DNA of 64,000 nucleotides from Devosiaceae bacterium (GTDB lineage Bacteria; Pseudomonadota; Alphaproteobacteria; Rhizobiales; Devosiaceae). Location of the stretch: NCBI GenBank assembly GCA_021648375.1, contig JAKISW010000007.1:15422-79421 (forward strand). The letters are read 5' to 3'. Under the pieces are notes generated by a model. The model searched no databases. It saw only the letters and a list, made by a program, of their open reading frames with translations, and had not been told where the DNA came from. Of the stretch, positions 1-10,592 are shown piece by piece. A program made the translations under genes and the position numbers. Each line of letters starts with the position of its first letter. The first letter of the stretch is position 1.

Positions 1-486
1 ACACCTATTCTTATTCTGTCCGGTCTGGCAGGAATTGAGGATAAGGTTCGAGGCCTTGGCTTTGGTGCCGATGATTATATGACCAAGCCTTTCCATAAGG
101 ACGAGCTGGTTGCGCGCATTCACGCCGTTGTACGCCGCTCTAAAGGCCACGCCCAGTCAATCATCACCACTGGTGAGCTGGCGGTTAATTTAGATACCAA
201 AACTGTTGAGGTTGGCGGTCAACGCGTACACCTTACCGGCAAGGAATATCAGATGCTGGAGCTGCTTTCTCTACGTAAGGGAACAACCCTGACCAAGGAA
301 ATGTTCCTCAACCATCTTTATGGTGGCATGGACGAGCCAGAGCTGAAAATCATCGACGTGTTTATCTGCAAGCTCAGGAAAAAGCTTTCAGTTGCTTCTG
401 CGGGTGCAAATTATATCGAAACCGTCTGGGGCCGTGGCTATGTGTTGCGCGAACCGGATGAAAACGAGATTTCGCAAAGCGCTTAA
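1..486 (+). CDS. ctrA: Cell-cycle response regulator CtrA (5' truncated by window edge)
   Basis: Master OmpR-family transcription factor of the alphaproteobacterial cell cycle. It is phosphorylated through the CckA-ChpT relay and binds TTAA-N7-TTAA sites. The reading frame is open from base 1, so roughly the first third of the protein is missing. Visible are the end of the receiver domain (LSGLAGIEDKVRGLGF and the GADDYMTKPF lysine loop) and the complete winged-helix domain, with the near-invariant stretches HLTGKEYQMLELLSLRKGTT and MFLNHLYGGMDEPELKIIDV. The tail after the last strand is short (EPDENEISQSA). A rho-independent terminator follows. ChpT, the phosphotransferase that acts on CtrA, lies about 9.4 kb away on the other side of the che cluster. 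Identification is very secure because this DNA-binding domain is extremely conserved. Confidence 0.97.
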   Translation, partial: TPILILSGLAGIEDKVRGLGFGADDYMTKPFHKDELVARIHAVVRRSKGHAQSIITTGELAVNLDTKTVEVGGQRVHLTGKEYQMLELLSLRKGTTLTKEMFLNHLYGGMDEPELKIIDVFICKLRKKLSVASAGANYIETVWGRGYVLREPDENEISQSA

Positions 487-516
487 CCACTCTTTGTTAT
501 AAAATTACAAATTCTA

Positions 517-548
517 AAAAACCCGGCTGATAACAGCCGGGTTTTTTT
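517..548 (+). terminator. Rho-independent terminator after ctrA
   Basis: A 7-bp GC-rich perfect stem CCCGGCT/AGCCGGG (522-528 with 535-541) has a 6-nt loop and is followed by a run of seven T. It lies 36 nt past the ctrA stop and separates ctrA from the convergent gene ending at 586. Confidence 0.93.
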
Positions 549-585
549 ATGTTGGTTTGCATTTTACCCCAGTTTATCCCGCGCT

Positions 586-1287
586 TCAGCTCCCAATCCC
601 CAAAATCCCTAACGTCCTAGACCAGAAACCTTGTGAGGTCTCAACCTCATCCGCATGTCCATCATTTTCTGCACTGTTCACATTGGTTAAAGCGTTTACG
701 AGAATAACCAGATTTGTGGTATTGAATTCATCGCCGTTGAAAAACCCGCTCCAACGCCCCTCGATACCAATAATATGGGTGACAATATCCAGCCTATCTG
801 TGCTCTGCCCTTCAAGTGCAAACTGAAGTGATAATTGTTCCGTATTGCTCAATTGTTCTTCATCACCGAATAACAGGGTCCAGTTTATTGAATCCAGCCC
901 ATATTCACCTTCATAGTTCCTCGTGAATTGGCCAGAATCGTCAGCCCCCCTGACAATCCCGATAAATTGCACCAGATCCCGCATTGCAGAAATATTGATC
1001 ATGCTTTGCAATCTGGCGATCAATTGCCCCTGTTCAGAACTGCTATCGACACACTCGACGCAGATAAAATACAAAATTACAACTTTGCCATTAAGGCTTT
1101 CATTGTCGACAATATTGCCATCCATATCCGCCAGTAAAAACCCGGGCGTTTCCAGATCAATAGCTGTGTAACCTGGTTCATCCTCAGCTAGCTTATTCTG
1201 AAAACTTGCTAAAGAATGTGCCCAGGCACCTCCCATATTTGTAAGGGACAAAAAAAACAAGGCACCGATAGCGGCCGTAAATTTCAT
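586..1287 (-). CDS. Exported SCO1/thioredoxin-like protein
   Basis: 233 aa with a clear N-terminal signal peptide (hydrophobic stretch ending GGAWA). The mature part looks like a thioredoxin-fold protein of the SCO1/SenC/PrrC type. It has GFLLADMDGNIVDNESLNGK followed by VVILYFICVECVD, where a CVEC pair sits at the position of the SCO redox/copper cysteines, and a late conserved His in DIVTHIIGIEGRW. Canonical SCO proteins have CxxxC, so CxxC here is a deviation and copper delivery cannot be assumed; a periplasmic thiol-disulfide role is equally possible. The gene starts 4 nt after the upstream gene on the same strand (1292-1696), so the two form an operon. The family assignment is moderate and the function is inferred. 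Confidence 0.6.
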   Translation of the reverse strand: MKFTAAIGALFFLSLTNMGGAWAHSLASFQNKLAEDEPGYTAIDLETPGFLLADMDGNIVDNESLNGKVVILYFICVECVDSSSEQGQLIARLQSMINISAMRDLVQFIGIVRGADDSGQFTRNYEGEYGLDSINWTLLFGDEEQLSNTEQLSLQFALEGQSTDRLDIVTHIIGIEGRWSGFFNGDEFNTTNLVILVNALTNVNSAENDGHADEVETSQGFWSRTLGILGIGS

Positions 1288-1291
1288 ATGT

Positions 1292-1696
1292 TTATTCCGC
1301 CTGAATATCCGCTTCCAATTGCTCAGACAGTATCACATCAAACATGCGATAAACCGCCTGATAATAGGCAATATCAGGGTTGGACTGACATACGGAAAGG
1401 CTCCAGCCCAGCATCATTGGCATCTCGATTTTAGAAAAATCCAGCCCCGTTTCCCCACTAAGTATCAGCTGCACATTAAACCCTGTAACCATGCCATAGG
1501 TATAATCGACAAGAAAACTGCGCAAGCGCTGATCACTATCAGCATTCTCAATAACAAACCCACAGGTATATTCAGGGTTTGGTACAGCAATATATATTCC
1601 GGCAATATCCAGATGGTCGGCAAAAACTGGCGATGAAAATGCCAAAAAACCAGCCAAAGCGCCGGTTTTGAGGCCAGTTTGCAAAATGTTTTTCAT
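1292..1696 (-). CDS. Small exported protein of unknown function
   Basis: 134 aa. The N-terminus is a signal peptide (TGALAGFLAFSSPVFA, with cleavage likely before DHLDIAG). The mature protein of about 108 residues has two cysteines (YTCGFVI and LSVCQSNPD) that could form a disulfide in the periplasm. I do not recognise the family. It is the first gene of a two-gene leftward unit with the SCO-like gene 4 nt downstream, which hints at a shared periplasmic redox or metal role; that is only inference. A Shine-Dalgarno-like AAGGAAAA lies just upstream of the ATG. Confidence 0.7.
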   Translation of the reverse strand: MKNILQTGLKTGALAGFLAFSSPVFADHLDIAGIYIAVPNPEYTCGFVIENADSDQRLRSFLVDYTYGMVTGFNVQLILSGETGLDFSKIEMPMMLGWSLSVCQSNPDIAYYQAVYRMFDVILSEQLEADIQAE

Positions 1697-1789
1697 TTGG
1701 ATTTTCCTTATTTGATGCCTTTGCTGCCACCGGGCAAACCTATGCCAGAGTGGAAAAAAATCAAACCGGAAAATTCAAATAATCAATAT

Positions 1790-2626
1790 TCAGGCACTTA
1801 ATGCCATGCGCGCATTTTTCGCCTCAACGGGTTGATAGAGGCCTCGCTCTTCACCCCTTTCAAACTCTCCATTGGAGCCGATCACGGTGTCCGCTGCTCC
1901 CAGCACCAGATAACCGTCAGGTCGAATGGTTCTGCGCACAGAAGTGAGCACCTTGCGCTTGGTATCCGCATCAAAATAGATAAGCACATTTCTACAATAG
2001 ACCACGTCCACTGTTCCAATGCTGGCGTAACTTTCCATCAGATTGAGCTTGGAAAATTTAACCATTTGCTTAACTTTGTCGCTGATTACCCAGTGAGTCC
2101 CCTCTTGAGTAAAATGGGCCACCAACAGATCAACCGGCAATCCGCGCTGAACTTCAAACTGGGTATATTTACCCTCTTTTGCCTTGGCGATTGCATTGTG
2201 GGAAAGATCGGTTGCAACAATTTCTATCCTCAGACCTGCCCAGATATGTTTATTCTTGAGCAATACCATGGCAAGGGAATAAGGCTCCTGCCCTGTTGAG
2301 GCCGCCGCGCACCATATACGAATTTTTCCGGTTTTGCGTCTGGCCCTGCTCATTTGTGGCAGCACAATATCCTCAAACAATTTGAACGGGGTTTTATCGC
2401 GAAAAAAGAACGTCTCATTGGTTGTCATGGCATCAACAATTGCCAGCTTAATTTCCTGCGAAGCAGTACCAAGCCCCCGGGCCAGCCCATCCACCCCATC
2501 AAACCCAAACTCTTCAGCAACAGGTTTCAAGCGTGATTCCACCAGATATTCTTTGGCCTTGCTTAAAACAATTCCCGAATTTTTTAAGACAAACGCCCCT
2601 ATTGTATCAAATTCACTACTATTCAT
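1790..2626 (-). CDS. cheR: Chemotaxis protein methyltransferase CheR
   Basis: 278 aa, the usual CheR length. It methylates glutamates of chemoreceptors using S-adenosylmethionine. The N-terminal helical domain (about residues 1-75) ends in the hallmark MTTNETFFFRD. The SAM-binding Rossmann domain follows with IRIWCAAASTGQEPYSLAM, the acidic EIVATDLS strand and VVYCRNVLIYFD. No obvious receptor-tethering beta-subdomain insertion is seen beyond the basic fold. The start overlaps the end of cheB by 4 nt (ATGA), so cheB-cheR are translationally coupled. It is the last gene of the leftward che operon. Confidence 0.96.
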   Translation of the reverse strand: MNSSEFDTIGAFVLKNSGIVLSKAKEYLVESRLKPVAEEFGFDGVDGLARGLGTASQEIKLAIVDAMTTNETFFFRDKTPFKLFEDIVLPQMSRARRKTGKIRIWCAAASTGQEPYSLAMVLLKNKHIWAGLRIEIVATDLSHNAIAKAKEGKYTQFEVQRGLPVDLLVAHFTQEGTHWVISDKVKQMVKFSKLNLMESYASIGTVDVVYCRNVLIYFDADTKRKVLTSVRRTIRPDGYLVLGAADTVIGSNGEFERGEERGLYQPVEAKNARMALSA

Positions 2627-3831
2627 ATTTTTTTACCCTTAACTAACAACAAATTACCAATCCGGCGCCCCAGTTTTTCCAGATCAAGCGCTTCAACACA
2701 GGCACCTGCCTCCATGGCGGCGCCGGGCATGCCCCAAACGATGGAGCTTTTTTCATCCTGAGCAAATACCGAGCCACCCGCATCGGCAATTTTTACAGCG
2801 CCCAACGCTCCATCGCCCCCCATTCCTGTTAACACCACGCCCAAAACCGAACTGCGGTAAATCTTCGCCAGACTTTCAAACATCGGATCAACCGAAGGCT
2901 TGCAATGATTGATCGGAGCGCCGTCCTCCAATTCAATAATCACATCACTTCCCTGTTGTTTGACCCGCATATGAAAGCCTCCCGGAGCCACATAAATCTT
3001 TCCTCGCTCAACCAGCTCACCATGTTTTGCCTCCCCCCCTTCAAGGCCGGACAGTCGGCAAAGACTTTCCCCCAGTAAAGTGGTAAATGTTGCCGGCATA
3101 TGCTGGGTTATCAGAACCGGAACCTTTCCCAGCTGCCCTTTTAAGATGCCCATCATTTTGGATAGTGCCACAGGCCCGCCGGTAGAGGAGCCAATGGCCA
3201 AAACCCTTGGCGCAATCAGCGAGGGTTTGCGCAACCTGAATTTGCTTGATGCCGCCGGAATTGCCCCCCAGCGCTGAGAACTGGCGGCCGGTTTTGCTGC
3301 ACCGGGGGTTTTAGCTGGAGCCAGAGATGGTACCCCATTAGTCTTTTGGGTTGCCCCACTTGTCCGGACAACAGCAGGCTCCAGCCCTGCCAGACCAGAA
3401 ATTTTACCAATCAGCTCGTCGCGAAAAATCGCTCTGGCATCATTGCCATCCCGCGCAAACGAAGGCTTTGCCAGATAATCCACGGCCCCAAGTGCCATGG
3501 CCTTTAAGGTAACCTCGGCATTTCGTCGTGAAAGAGTTGAAGCCACCAGAACTTTTACGCCGGGTGCTCCGCGCAACAATCCGGGAAGGGCGGTCAGCCC
3601 ATCCATCACCGGCATTTCAATATCAAGAATAATTATGTCCGGCCTTGCAGTTTTGATCATGTTCAGCGCCACCTGACCATTATCGGCGGCGGCAACTATC
3701 TCCACCCCGTCAAGAGGATCCAGCCACCCCCTGATCATACCGCGAACAACCGCAGAATCTTCGACAAGCATCACTCTTACATTATTCTCAACTTGCCTTA
3801 CGGCGCTTACACTGTTCATTGCGGATGTCAC
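2623..3831 (-). CDS. cheB: Chemotaxis methylesterase/glutamine deamidase CheB
   Basis: 402 aa. The N-terminal receiver domain shows VMLVEDSAVVRGMI, the phosphoacceptor Asp in DIIILDIEMPVMDG and the lysine in DYLAKPS. A long low-complexity Ala/Pro linker (about residues 155-195) leads to the C-terminal methylesterase domain with the catalytic Ser in AIGSSTGGPVAL, His in LITQHMPATFT and Asp in GMGGDGALG. It removes methyl groups from chemoreceptors once phosphorylated by CheA and resets adaptation. It is coupled to cheR by a 4-nt overlap. It is separated from cheY by the opposite-strand amine-oxidase gene, so it probably needs its own promoter in 3832-4038. Confidence 0.97.
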   Translation of the reverse strand: MTSAMNSVSAVRQVENNVRVMLVEDSAVVRGMIRGWLDPLDGVEIVAAADNGQVALNMIKTARPDIIILDIEMPVMDGLTALPGLLRGAPGVKVLVASTLSRRNAEVTLKAMALGAVDYLAKPSFARDGNDARAIFRDELIGKISGLAGLEPAVVRTSGATQKTNGVPSLAPAKTPGAAKPAASSQRWGAIPAASSKFRLRKPSLIAPRVLAIGSSTGGPVALSKMMGILKGQLGKVPVLITQHMPATFTTLLGESLCRLSGLEGGEAKHGELVERGKIYVAPGGFHMRVKQQGSDVIIELEDGAPINHCKPSVDPMFESLAKIYRSSVLGVVLTGMGGDGALGAVKIADAGGSVFAQDEKSSIVWGMPGAAMEAGACVEALDLEKLGRRIGNLLLVKGKKI

Positions 3832-4038
3832 CTCATTGTCCTAAAACACGATAGAACGGTTTTGGTAAGTCAGGCGTTGAACTAAAGCTAAGTAGAAGCG
3901 CGCAGAACGAGAACCGCAATGAACTTACCCTGATAAAATTAATAGCTGAAAGTCTTTGTAAAGCGCATCTCAGTATCCAGTATGGAATTTTGCTACACCT
4001 GCGTTGATGATGTGGGCGCTTACATTTAGGATAGCCAA

Positions 4039-5253
4039 ATGCAACGACGTGAATTTTTAACAATGCTATCAGTGGGTGCCACTGGAACTTTTATTCCCTG
4101 GCATGGTGCGCAGGCAAAGATTGCGCCGTTACAGAGCTATTTACGCACGAATTGGAGCCGCGATCCCTATTCGTTCGGGGCCTATTCCTATGTCGCAAAG
4201 GGTGCGCTCCAGAGTGACCGGATTACCTTGGGAGCACCCATACAAAATCGCATTTATTTTGCGGGAGAAGCAGTACATCCAAAACAAAACAGTACCGTGC
4301 ATGCGGCATATGAAAGCGGCGTTTCGGCAGCGCACAAAGTCAGGCGCTCCAATATAGAACGCATTGCAATTATTGGGGCAGGTATCAGCGGCCTGGCGGC
4401 TGCAAAAATCCTTTCGGATAATGCTAAATCAGTGACTGTATTTGAAGCGCGCAGCCGGATTGGAGGACGTATTTGGACAGATAATTCCTTGGGTGTTCCA
4501 CTTGATATAGGCGCCAGCTGGATTCATGGCACGCGTCGTAATCCCCTGACAAATCTTGCCCGTCAGACGAATACACAAACAATTGTCACAGACGATAGTT
4601 TTATCATTCGAGGCAAAGGCGGGCGTAATATCAAAGAGGAAAATGCGCCAGATTGGCTGGAAAATGTGGTTTCCATACAACATGATGCAGGGGCCGATAG
4701 TAGCGAGATCAACCTTGACGCCTATTTTGCCCAGGATGAATTTGGAGGACCCGACGTAATTTTACCCACAGGATACGAAAGCATTCTCAGCGTGTTCAGG
4801 GGGAATTACACCATCAAAAACTCAGAAAAAGTAACTATGGTTTCCCATAACGAAAATGGCGTCGAAATTACTTCCTCAAACGGCAAAGCTACCTTTGATG
4901 CAGTGATTGTAACTCTGCCCCTTGGTGTTTTAAAAAAAGGGGTTGTTACTTTCAAACCTGCCCTGCCCGAGGCCAAACAACAAGCGATTGAGCGGCTGGG
5001 AATGGGAACTTTGGACAAACTTTATCTGGTGTTTAACGAGCCTTTCTGGGACAAAGATATTACCTGGATTCTGACGCCTGAAAACGGTCTCCCAAGGGGG
5101 CATTTCAATCAATGGCTTAATCTTTACAAATACCTGAACCTGCCCATTATCCTGGCCTTTAATGGTGGACCACCTGCAATTGAGCTGTCAGATATGCCTG
5201 ACGAAGTCATCGTTGAACGTGCCCTTACATCGCTGATAAAATCCTACTCGTAA
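4039..5253 (+). CDS. Flavin amine oxidase with circularly permuted domain order
   Basis: 404 aa. Seen: a twin-arginine-like signal (QRREFL then a hydrophobic stretch, ending near residue 26). Next come residues 36-101 that match the conserved C-terminal end of FAD amine oxidases: NWSRDPYSFGAYSY, NRIYFAGEAVHP, and TVHAAYESGVSAAHKV. Only after these comes the normally N-terminal Rossmann region IAIIGAGISGLAAAKIL (about 108-125), EARSRIGGRIW, LDIGASWIHG and the late DAVIVTLPLGVLKKG segment. The protein ends at LTSLIKSYS, just where the usual TxWxxDPxxxGsYS block would begin. Known: both segments contact FAD in the monoamine/polyamine oxidase fold. Inferred: a functional circular permutant exported by Tat. 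An AGGA ribosome site precedes the ATG. A rearranged pseudogene is the alternative. The gene sits between cheY and cheB on the opposite strand. Confidence 0.85.
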   Translation: MQRREFLTMLSVGATGTFIPWHGAQAKIAPLQSYLRTNWSRDPYSFGAYSYVAKGALQSDRITLGAPIQNRIYFAGEAVHPKQNSTVHAAYESGVSAAHKVRRSNIERIAIIGAGISGLAAAKILSDNAKSVTVFEARSRIGGRIWTDNSLGVPLDIGASWIHGTRRNPLTNLARQTNTQTIVTDDSFIIRGKGGRNIKEENAPDWLENVVSIQHDAGADSSEINLDAYFAQDEFGGPDVILPTGYESILSVFRGNYTIKNSEKVTMVSHNENGVEITSSNGKATFDAVIVTLPLGVLKKGVVTFKPALPEAKQQAIERLGMGTLDKLYLVFNEPFWDKDITWILTPENGLPRGHFNQWLNLYKYLNLPIILAFNGGPPAIELSDMPDEVIVERALTSLIKSYS

Positions 5254-5335
5254 CATCTTTACACACAAAATTTTGCGATAGCGCTATTAGGGTCGGCCCT
5301 TCTTGAATTAATCAAAACGAGGCTGACTTTAGCGC

Positions 5336-5377
5336 TAAAGCATGTCGCATGAATACTATTAAACGCGACACGCTTTA
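5336..5377. repeat. Imperfect inverted repeat in cheY-amine oxidase gap
   Basis: TAAAGCATGTCGC (5336-5348) pairs with GCGACACGCTTTA (5365-5377), 13 bp with one mismatch and a 16-nt loop. It has no T-run. It lies between the convergent amine-oxidase gene and cheY, and may act as a weak bidirectional transcription barrier or be an interspersed palindrome; the function is not shown. Confidence 0.5.
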
Positions 5378-5387
5378 AGGACAAAAC

Positions 5388-5753
5388 CTATTCGAAACCA
5401 ACTTCCTGAAACTTACTCTCCAGGATTTCCCGGTCAAAAGGCTTCATCATATATTCGTTGGCCCCGGCCTTGAGCGCCATGGCAATATGTCCCACATCAT
5501 TCTCGGTGGTGCAAAAAACCACTTTTGGCTTATCTCCGCCATCATATGCCCTCAAAAGCTTCAAGAACTCCAGCCCGGACATAATTGGCATGTTCCAGTC
5601 GAGCAAAATCGAATCCGGCATTTCAGAAGTGCATTTTTCAAATGCCTCCTGCCCGTCCTCGGCTTCATCAACCACAAAATCTAAATCCTCAAGAAAACGC
5701 CGTGCAACTTTGCGAACAACGCTTGAATCATCAACAACCAGACAGGACTTCAT
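5388..5753 (-). CDS. cheY: Chemotaxis response regulator CheY
   Basis: 121 aa, a single receiver domain with no output domain. The acidic pair is in CLVVDDSSVVRKVARR, the phosphoacceptor Asp in DSILLDWNMPIMSG, the conserved Thr in VVFCTTEND and the lysine in YMMKPFDRE. CheA phosphorylates it and it carries the signal to the motor or to another output. It is third in the leftward cheA-cheW-cheY run, 34 nt after cheW. No flagellar genes are in the window, so the output of this pathway cannot be told from here. Confidence 0.94.
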   Translation of the reverse strand: MKSCLVVDDSSVVRKVARRFLEDLDFVVDEAEDGQEAFEKCTSEMPDSILLDWNMPIMSGLEFLKLLRAYDGGDKPKVVFCTTENDVGHIAMALKAGANEYMMKPFDREILESKFQEVGFE

Positions 5754-5787
5754 TTGCTTCCCTCGTTTTTTTCAAATTTCAGTTTCA

Positions 5788-6284
5788 TTATGCCGCTTCC
5801 TTTTTCATCAAAGTCTCAATCAGTGCATCAATATCCAAAACCACCAGCAATTCATTTTCTAACCGATAGGTACCAAGACTTAACTGAGCCCAGGACGGAT
5901 CCAGATTAACCGGGTTCGGCTCAAACAAATCATCCCCAAGCGTAACCACTTCTCCCAAAGTATCGGTTAAGAGACCATATGATTCGTTAGCGCAGATTAC
6001 CCCGACCGCCGGCCGTTCACCAATTTCCTCATTTACCGCCGTTAAGCCCATTATTATCGACAGATCGATAATGGTCACGATGCGCCCACGCAGATTTAAT
6101 ACCCCGGCAATTTGCTCCACTGATAAGGGTACGGGAGTGAAATTGCTCGGAAAAAAAACATCATGAACTTTTTCAATCGGCAAGCCGATCATTTGATTGC
6201 CAAGCCGAATGGTCACCAATTGTTTGCCGCCGCTATCGCTGGATGAATTGCCCCCGATTAAATTTTCACTATCATATTGCGCAC

Positions 6285-6288
<4 letters not shown>
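5788..6288 (-). CDS. cheW: Chemotaxis coupling protein CheW
   Basis: 166 aa, the usual CheW size. One CheW domain: KQLVTIRLGNQMIGLPIEKV, then PLSVEQIAGVLNLRGRIVTI with the characteristic NLRG loop, and EVVTLGDDLFEPNP. It bridges chemoreceptors and CheA in cytoplasmic signalling arrays. Its start overlaps the end of cheA by 4 nt, so it is translationally coupled and co-expressed with cheA. Confidence 0.95.
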
Positions 6289-9020
<2,732 letters not shown>

Positions 9021-9240
9021 TTATCGGGTCCGCACTATAGTTTCACAATTGCCCGACATTGAACGGGGCAAGGTTAACGAATGCTTGCCAAACCTTGATG
9101 CCCGTATTCGTACTTATCTTTTTTCGATGACATAAACTCCTGGGTTTTGATGATGATAATTGACGTTAGTCAGTTTTATTTTCACCCAATTTGACCTGGC
9201 CCATATATTTTACTATCGATATAAAAAAGGGGCATGTGCA

Positions 9241-9843
9241 TTGGCAGAACGACAACAGGATCGCACCAAAAAAACCAGAAAAAAAATTCTGGCCGCAGCG
9301 CGTTTTTTGTTTGATTCTCAGGGCTATGAGCAAAGTTCTGTTGATCAGGTCGCCAGACGGGCCGGCGTTGCAAAGGGTAGTGTTTTTGCTCATTTTTCTG
9401 ACAAGGCATCGCTTTTGACCTCGGTCAGAATCGATCATATGGAATCAATTGCAAAGGATACACTTGCAAGCTCCATTGGTCCTGTAGGAGACGATCCGGT
9501 GCAGGCAATGGTGGACATTCTAAAACCCTGGCTTGATCTTTTTGCCAGCGACAAAGAATTTACCACCGTATTTATGGATCAGGCTTCCCTCAAAGGAGCC
9601 GATTCCGCCCTGAGACTTTATGATGCCTGCTGCGCCATGGAAACCGCAATGACCAATCTGGTCAATAGCTTACTGGATGAAAAACGACTGCCCTCCAATA
9701 TCAGTGCGAACATATATGTGCAGGGAATTACCGCTTTTTTTTACCACGTATTGATTGGCCTGCATTCCGGGGCAACCCAAAATTCTGCTGATCAGGAACT
9801 ACTATTACGAGGCCTGCTGCAACGCTGGTTGCTACCTGAATAA
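9241..9843 (+). CDS. TetR/AcrR family transcriptional regulator
   Basis: 200 aa from a TTG start chosen because AAAAGGGG precedes it at good spacing; the frame stays open upstream but that part has no family character. The N-terminal helix-turn-helix is typical: TRKKILAAARFLFDSQGYEQ, then VDQVARRAGVAKGSVFAHFS. The C-terminal ligand-binding domain is divergent, so the effector cannot be predicted. It lies divergently from cheA and converges with chpT; no obvious target gene is adjacent other than cheA, whose promoter region it shares. Confidence 0.9.
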   Translation: MAERQQDRTKKTRKKILAAARFLFDSQGYEQSSVDQVARRAGVAKGSVFAHFSDKASLLTSVRIDHMESIAKDTLASSIGPVGDDPVQAMVDILKPWLDLFASDKEFTTVFMDQASLKGADSALRLYDACCAMETAMTNLVNSLLDEKRLPSNISANIYVQGITAFFYHVLIGLHSGATQNSADQELLLRGLLQRWLLPE

Positions 9844-9881
9844 ATGCAATCATGTTCATCACATCAGACAAACGAACTTTA

Positions 9882-9897
9882 AGGTCCTGACCCTAGA
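9882..9897. repeat. Solo copy of the terminal sequence of the 63.7-kb repeat element
   Basis: AGGTCCTGACCCTAGA is identical to bases 63950-63965, the right terminus of the inverted-repeat element at the window edge. On the minus strand its TAG is the chpT stop codon. It is either a remnant or a chance match of a short sequence; no partner terminus is seen nearby. Confidence 0.5.
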
Positions 9898-10558
9898 CCA
9901 GAGCCAATCTGGGCCGGGCAACAAAGGTGAACTCAACACCATCCAGATCAGCTTCAAGTTCCATATTTGATAATCTGGCCAGCAATCCAGTGTAAAACGG
10001 CTGAATTTCGCGCGCGCTCACGTCTTCAACTTCTCCGCCAATAAAATCTTTAACATTGGCTGGGAGTAAAGTTTTTTGCTTTTTATCCGGGTCACTGGTA
10101 GCTTTGATTTTAATAATTTCCCGACCGGTTTCCCCCTCCAGATCAACCTCAACCACTCCTCCGCGAAAAACAGATTCGCTGGCAATCAGCAGCATATTCA
10201 TCAGCAATTTGCCAACATTTTTTGGCACGAGAACCGGATTTATATTCCAGACCAGATCGGCCTTTTCAATATCATAATAAAGTTTGGCTACCCGCTCACA
10301 CTCTCTGGTGTCAAATTGAGTACCACTGGTTGATGACGCCCCATAGGCCAGACGGGCAAATTCCAGTTTCGCAAGAGATTGCCTGGCAGCATTTACCACC
10401 AGCTCCTGAGCCAGATCTTTCATTTGCTCTTGTTCAGGATCATTAAGGGCCTGAAGGCCATTTCCAATTGCCCCGATAGGGTTTATCAGATCATGACACA
10501 CCCTGGAACATAACATTGCCGCCAGATCTGGTGCACTCAATTCAATAATTTTGCTCAT
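9893..10558 (-). CDS. chpT: Histidine phosphotransferase ChpT
   Basis: 221 aa. ChpT is the alphaproteobacterial phosphotransferase that relays phosphate from CckA to CtrA and CpdR. The first helix carries the phosphorylated His in LCSRVCHDLINPIGAIGNG. The rest has the degenerate ATPase-like fold (AARQSLAKLEFARLAYGAS, NVGKLLMNMLLIASES) that lacks nucleotide-binding motifs, as in characterised ChpT. The neighbours fit: ctrA, the che operon and eipA. The stop codon lies inside a short copy of an interspersed repeat terminus. The AGAGCTTTTTATG context gives a usable ribosome site. Confidence 0.93.
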   Translation of the reverse strand: MSKIIELSAPDLAAMLCSRVCHDLINPIGAIGNGLQALNDPEQEQMKDLAQELVVNAARQSLAKLEFARLAYGASSTSGTQFDTRECERVAKLYYDIEKADLVWNINPVLVPKNVGKLLMNMLLIASESVFRGGVVEVDLEGETGREIIKIKATSDPDKKQKTLLPANVKDFIGGEVEDVSAREIQPFYTGLLARLSNMELEADLDGVEFTFVARPRLALV

Positions 10559-10592
10559 AAAAAGCTCTTCCGATATTTTAAAAAAAATAAAT

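Noticed and set aside
4039..5253. Amine oxidase as a simple frameshifted pseudogene
   Set aside because: The frame is open for 404 codons with a ribosome site and signal peptide, and all conserved blocks are present once; only their order is changed.
5281..5330. Attachment site or origin near 5.3 kb
   Set aside because: Only short palindromes are seen, with no integrase, DnaA boxes or parS-like sites.
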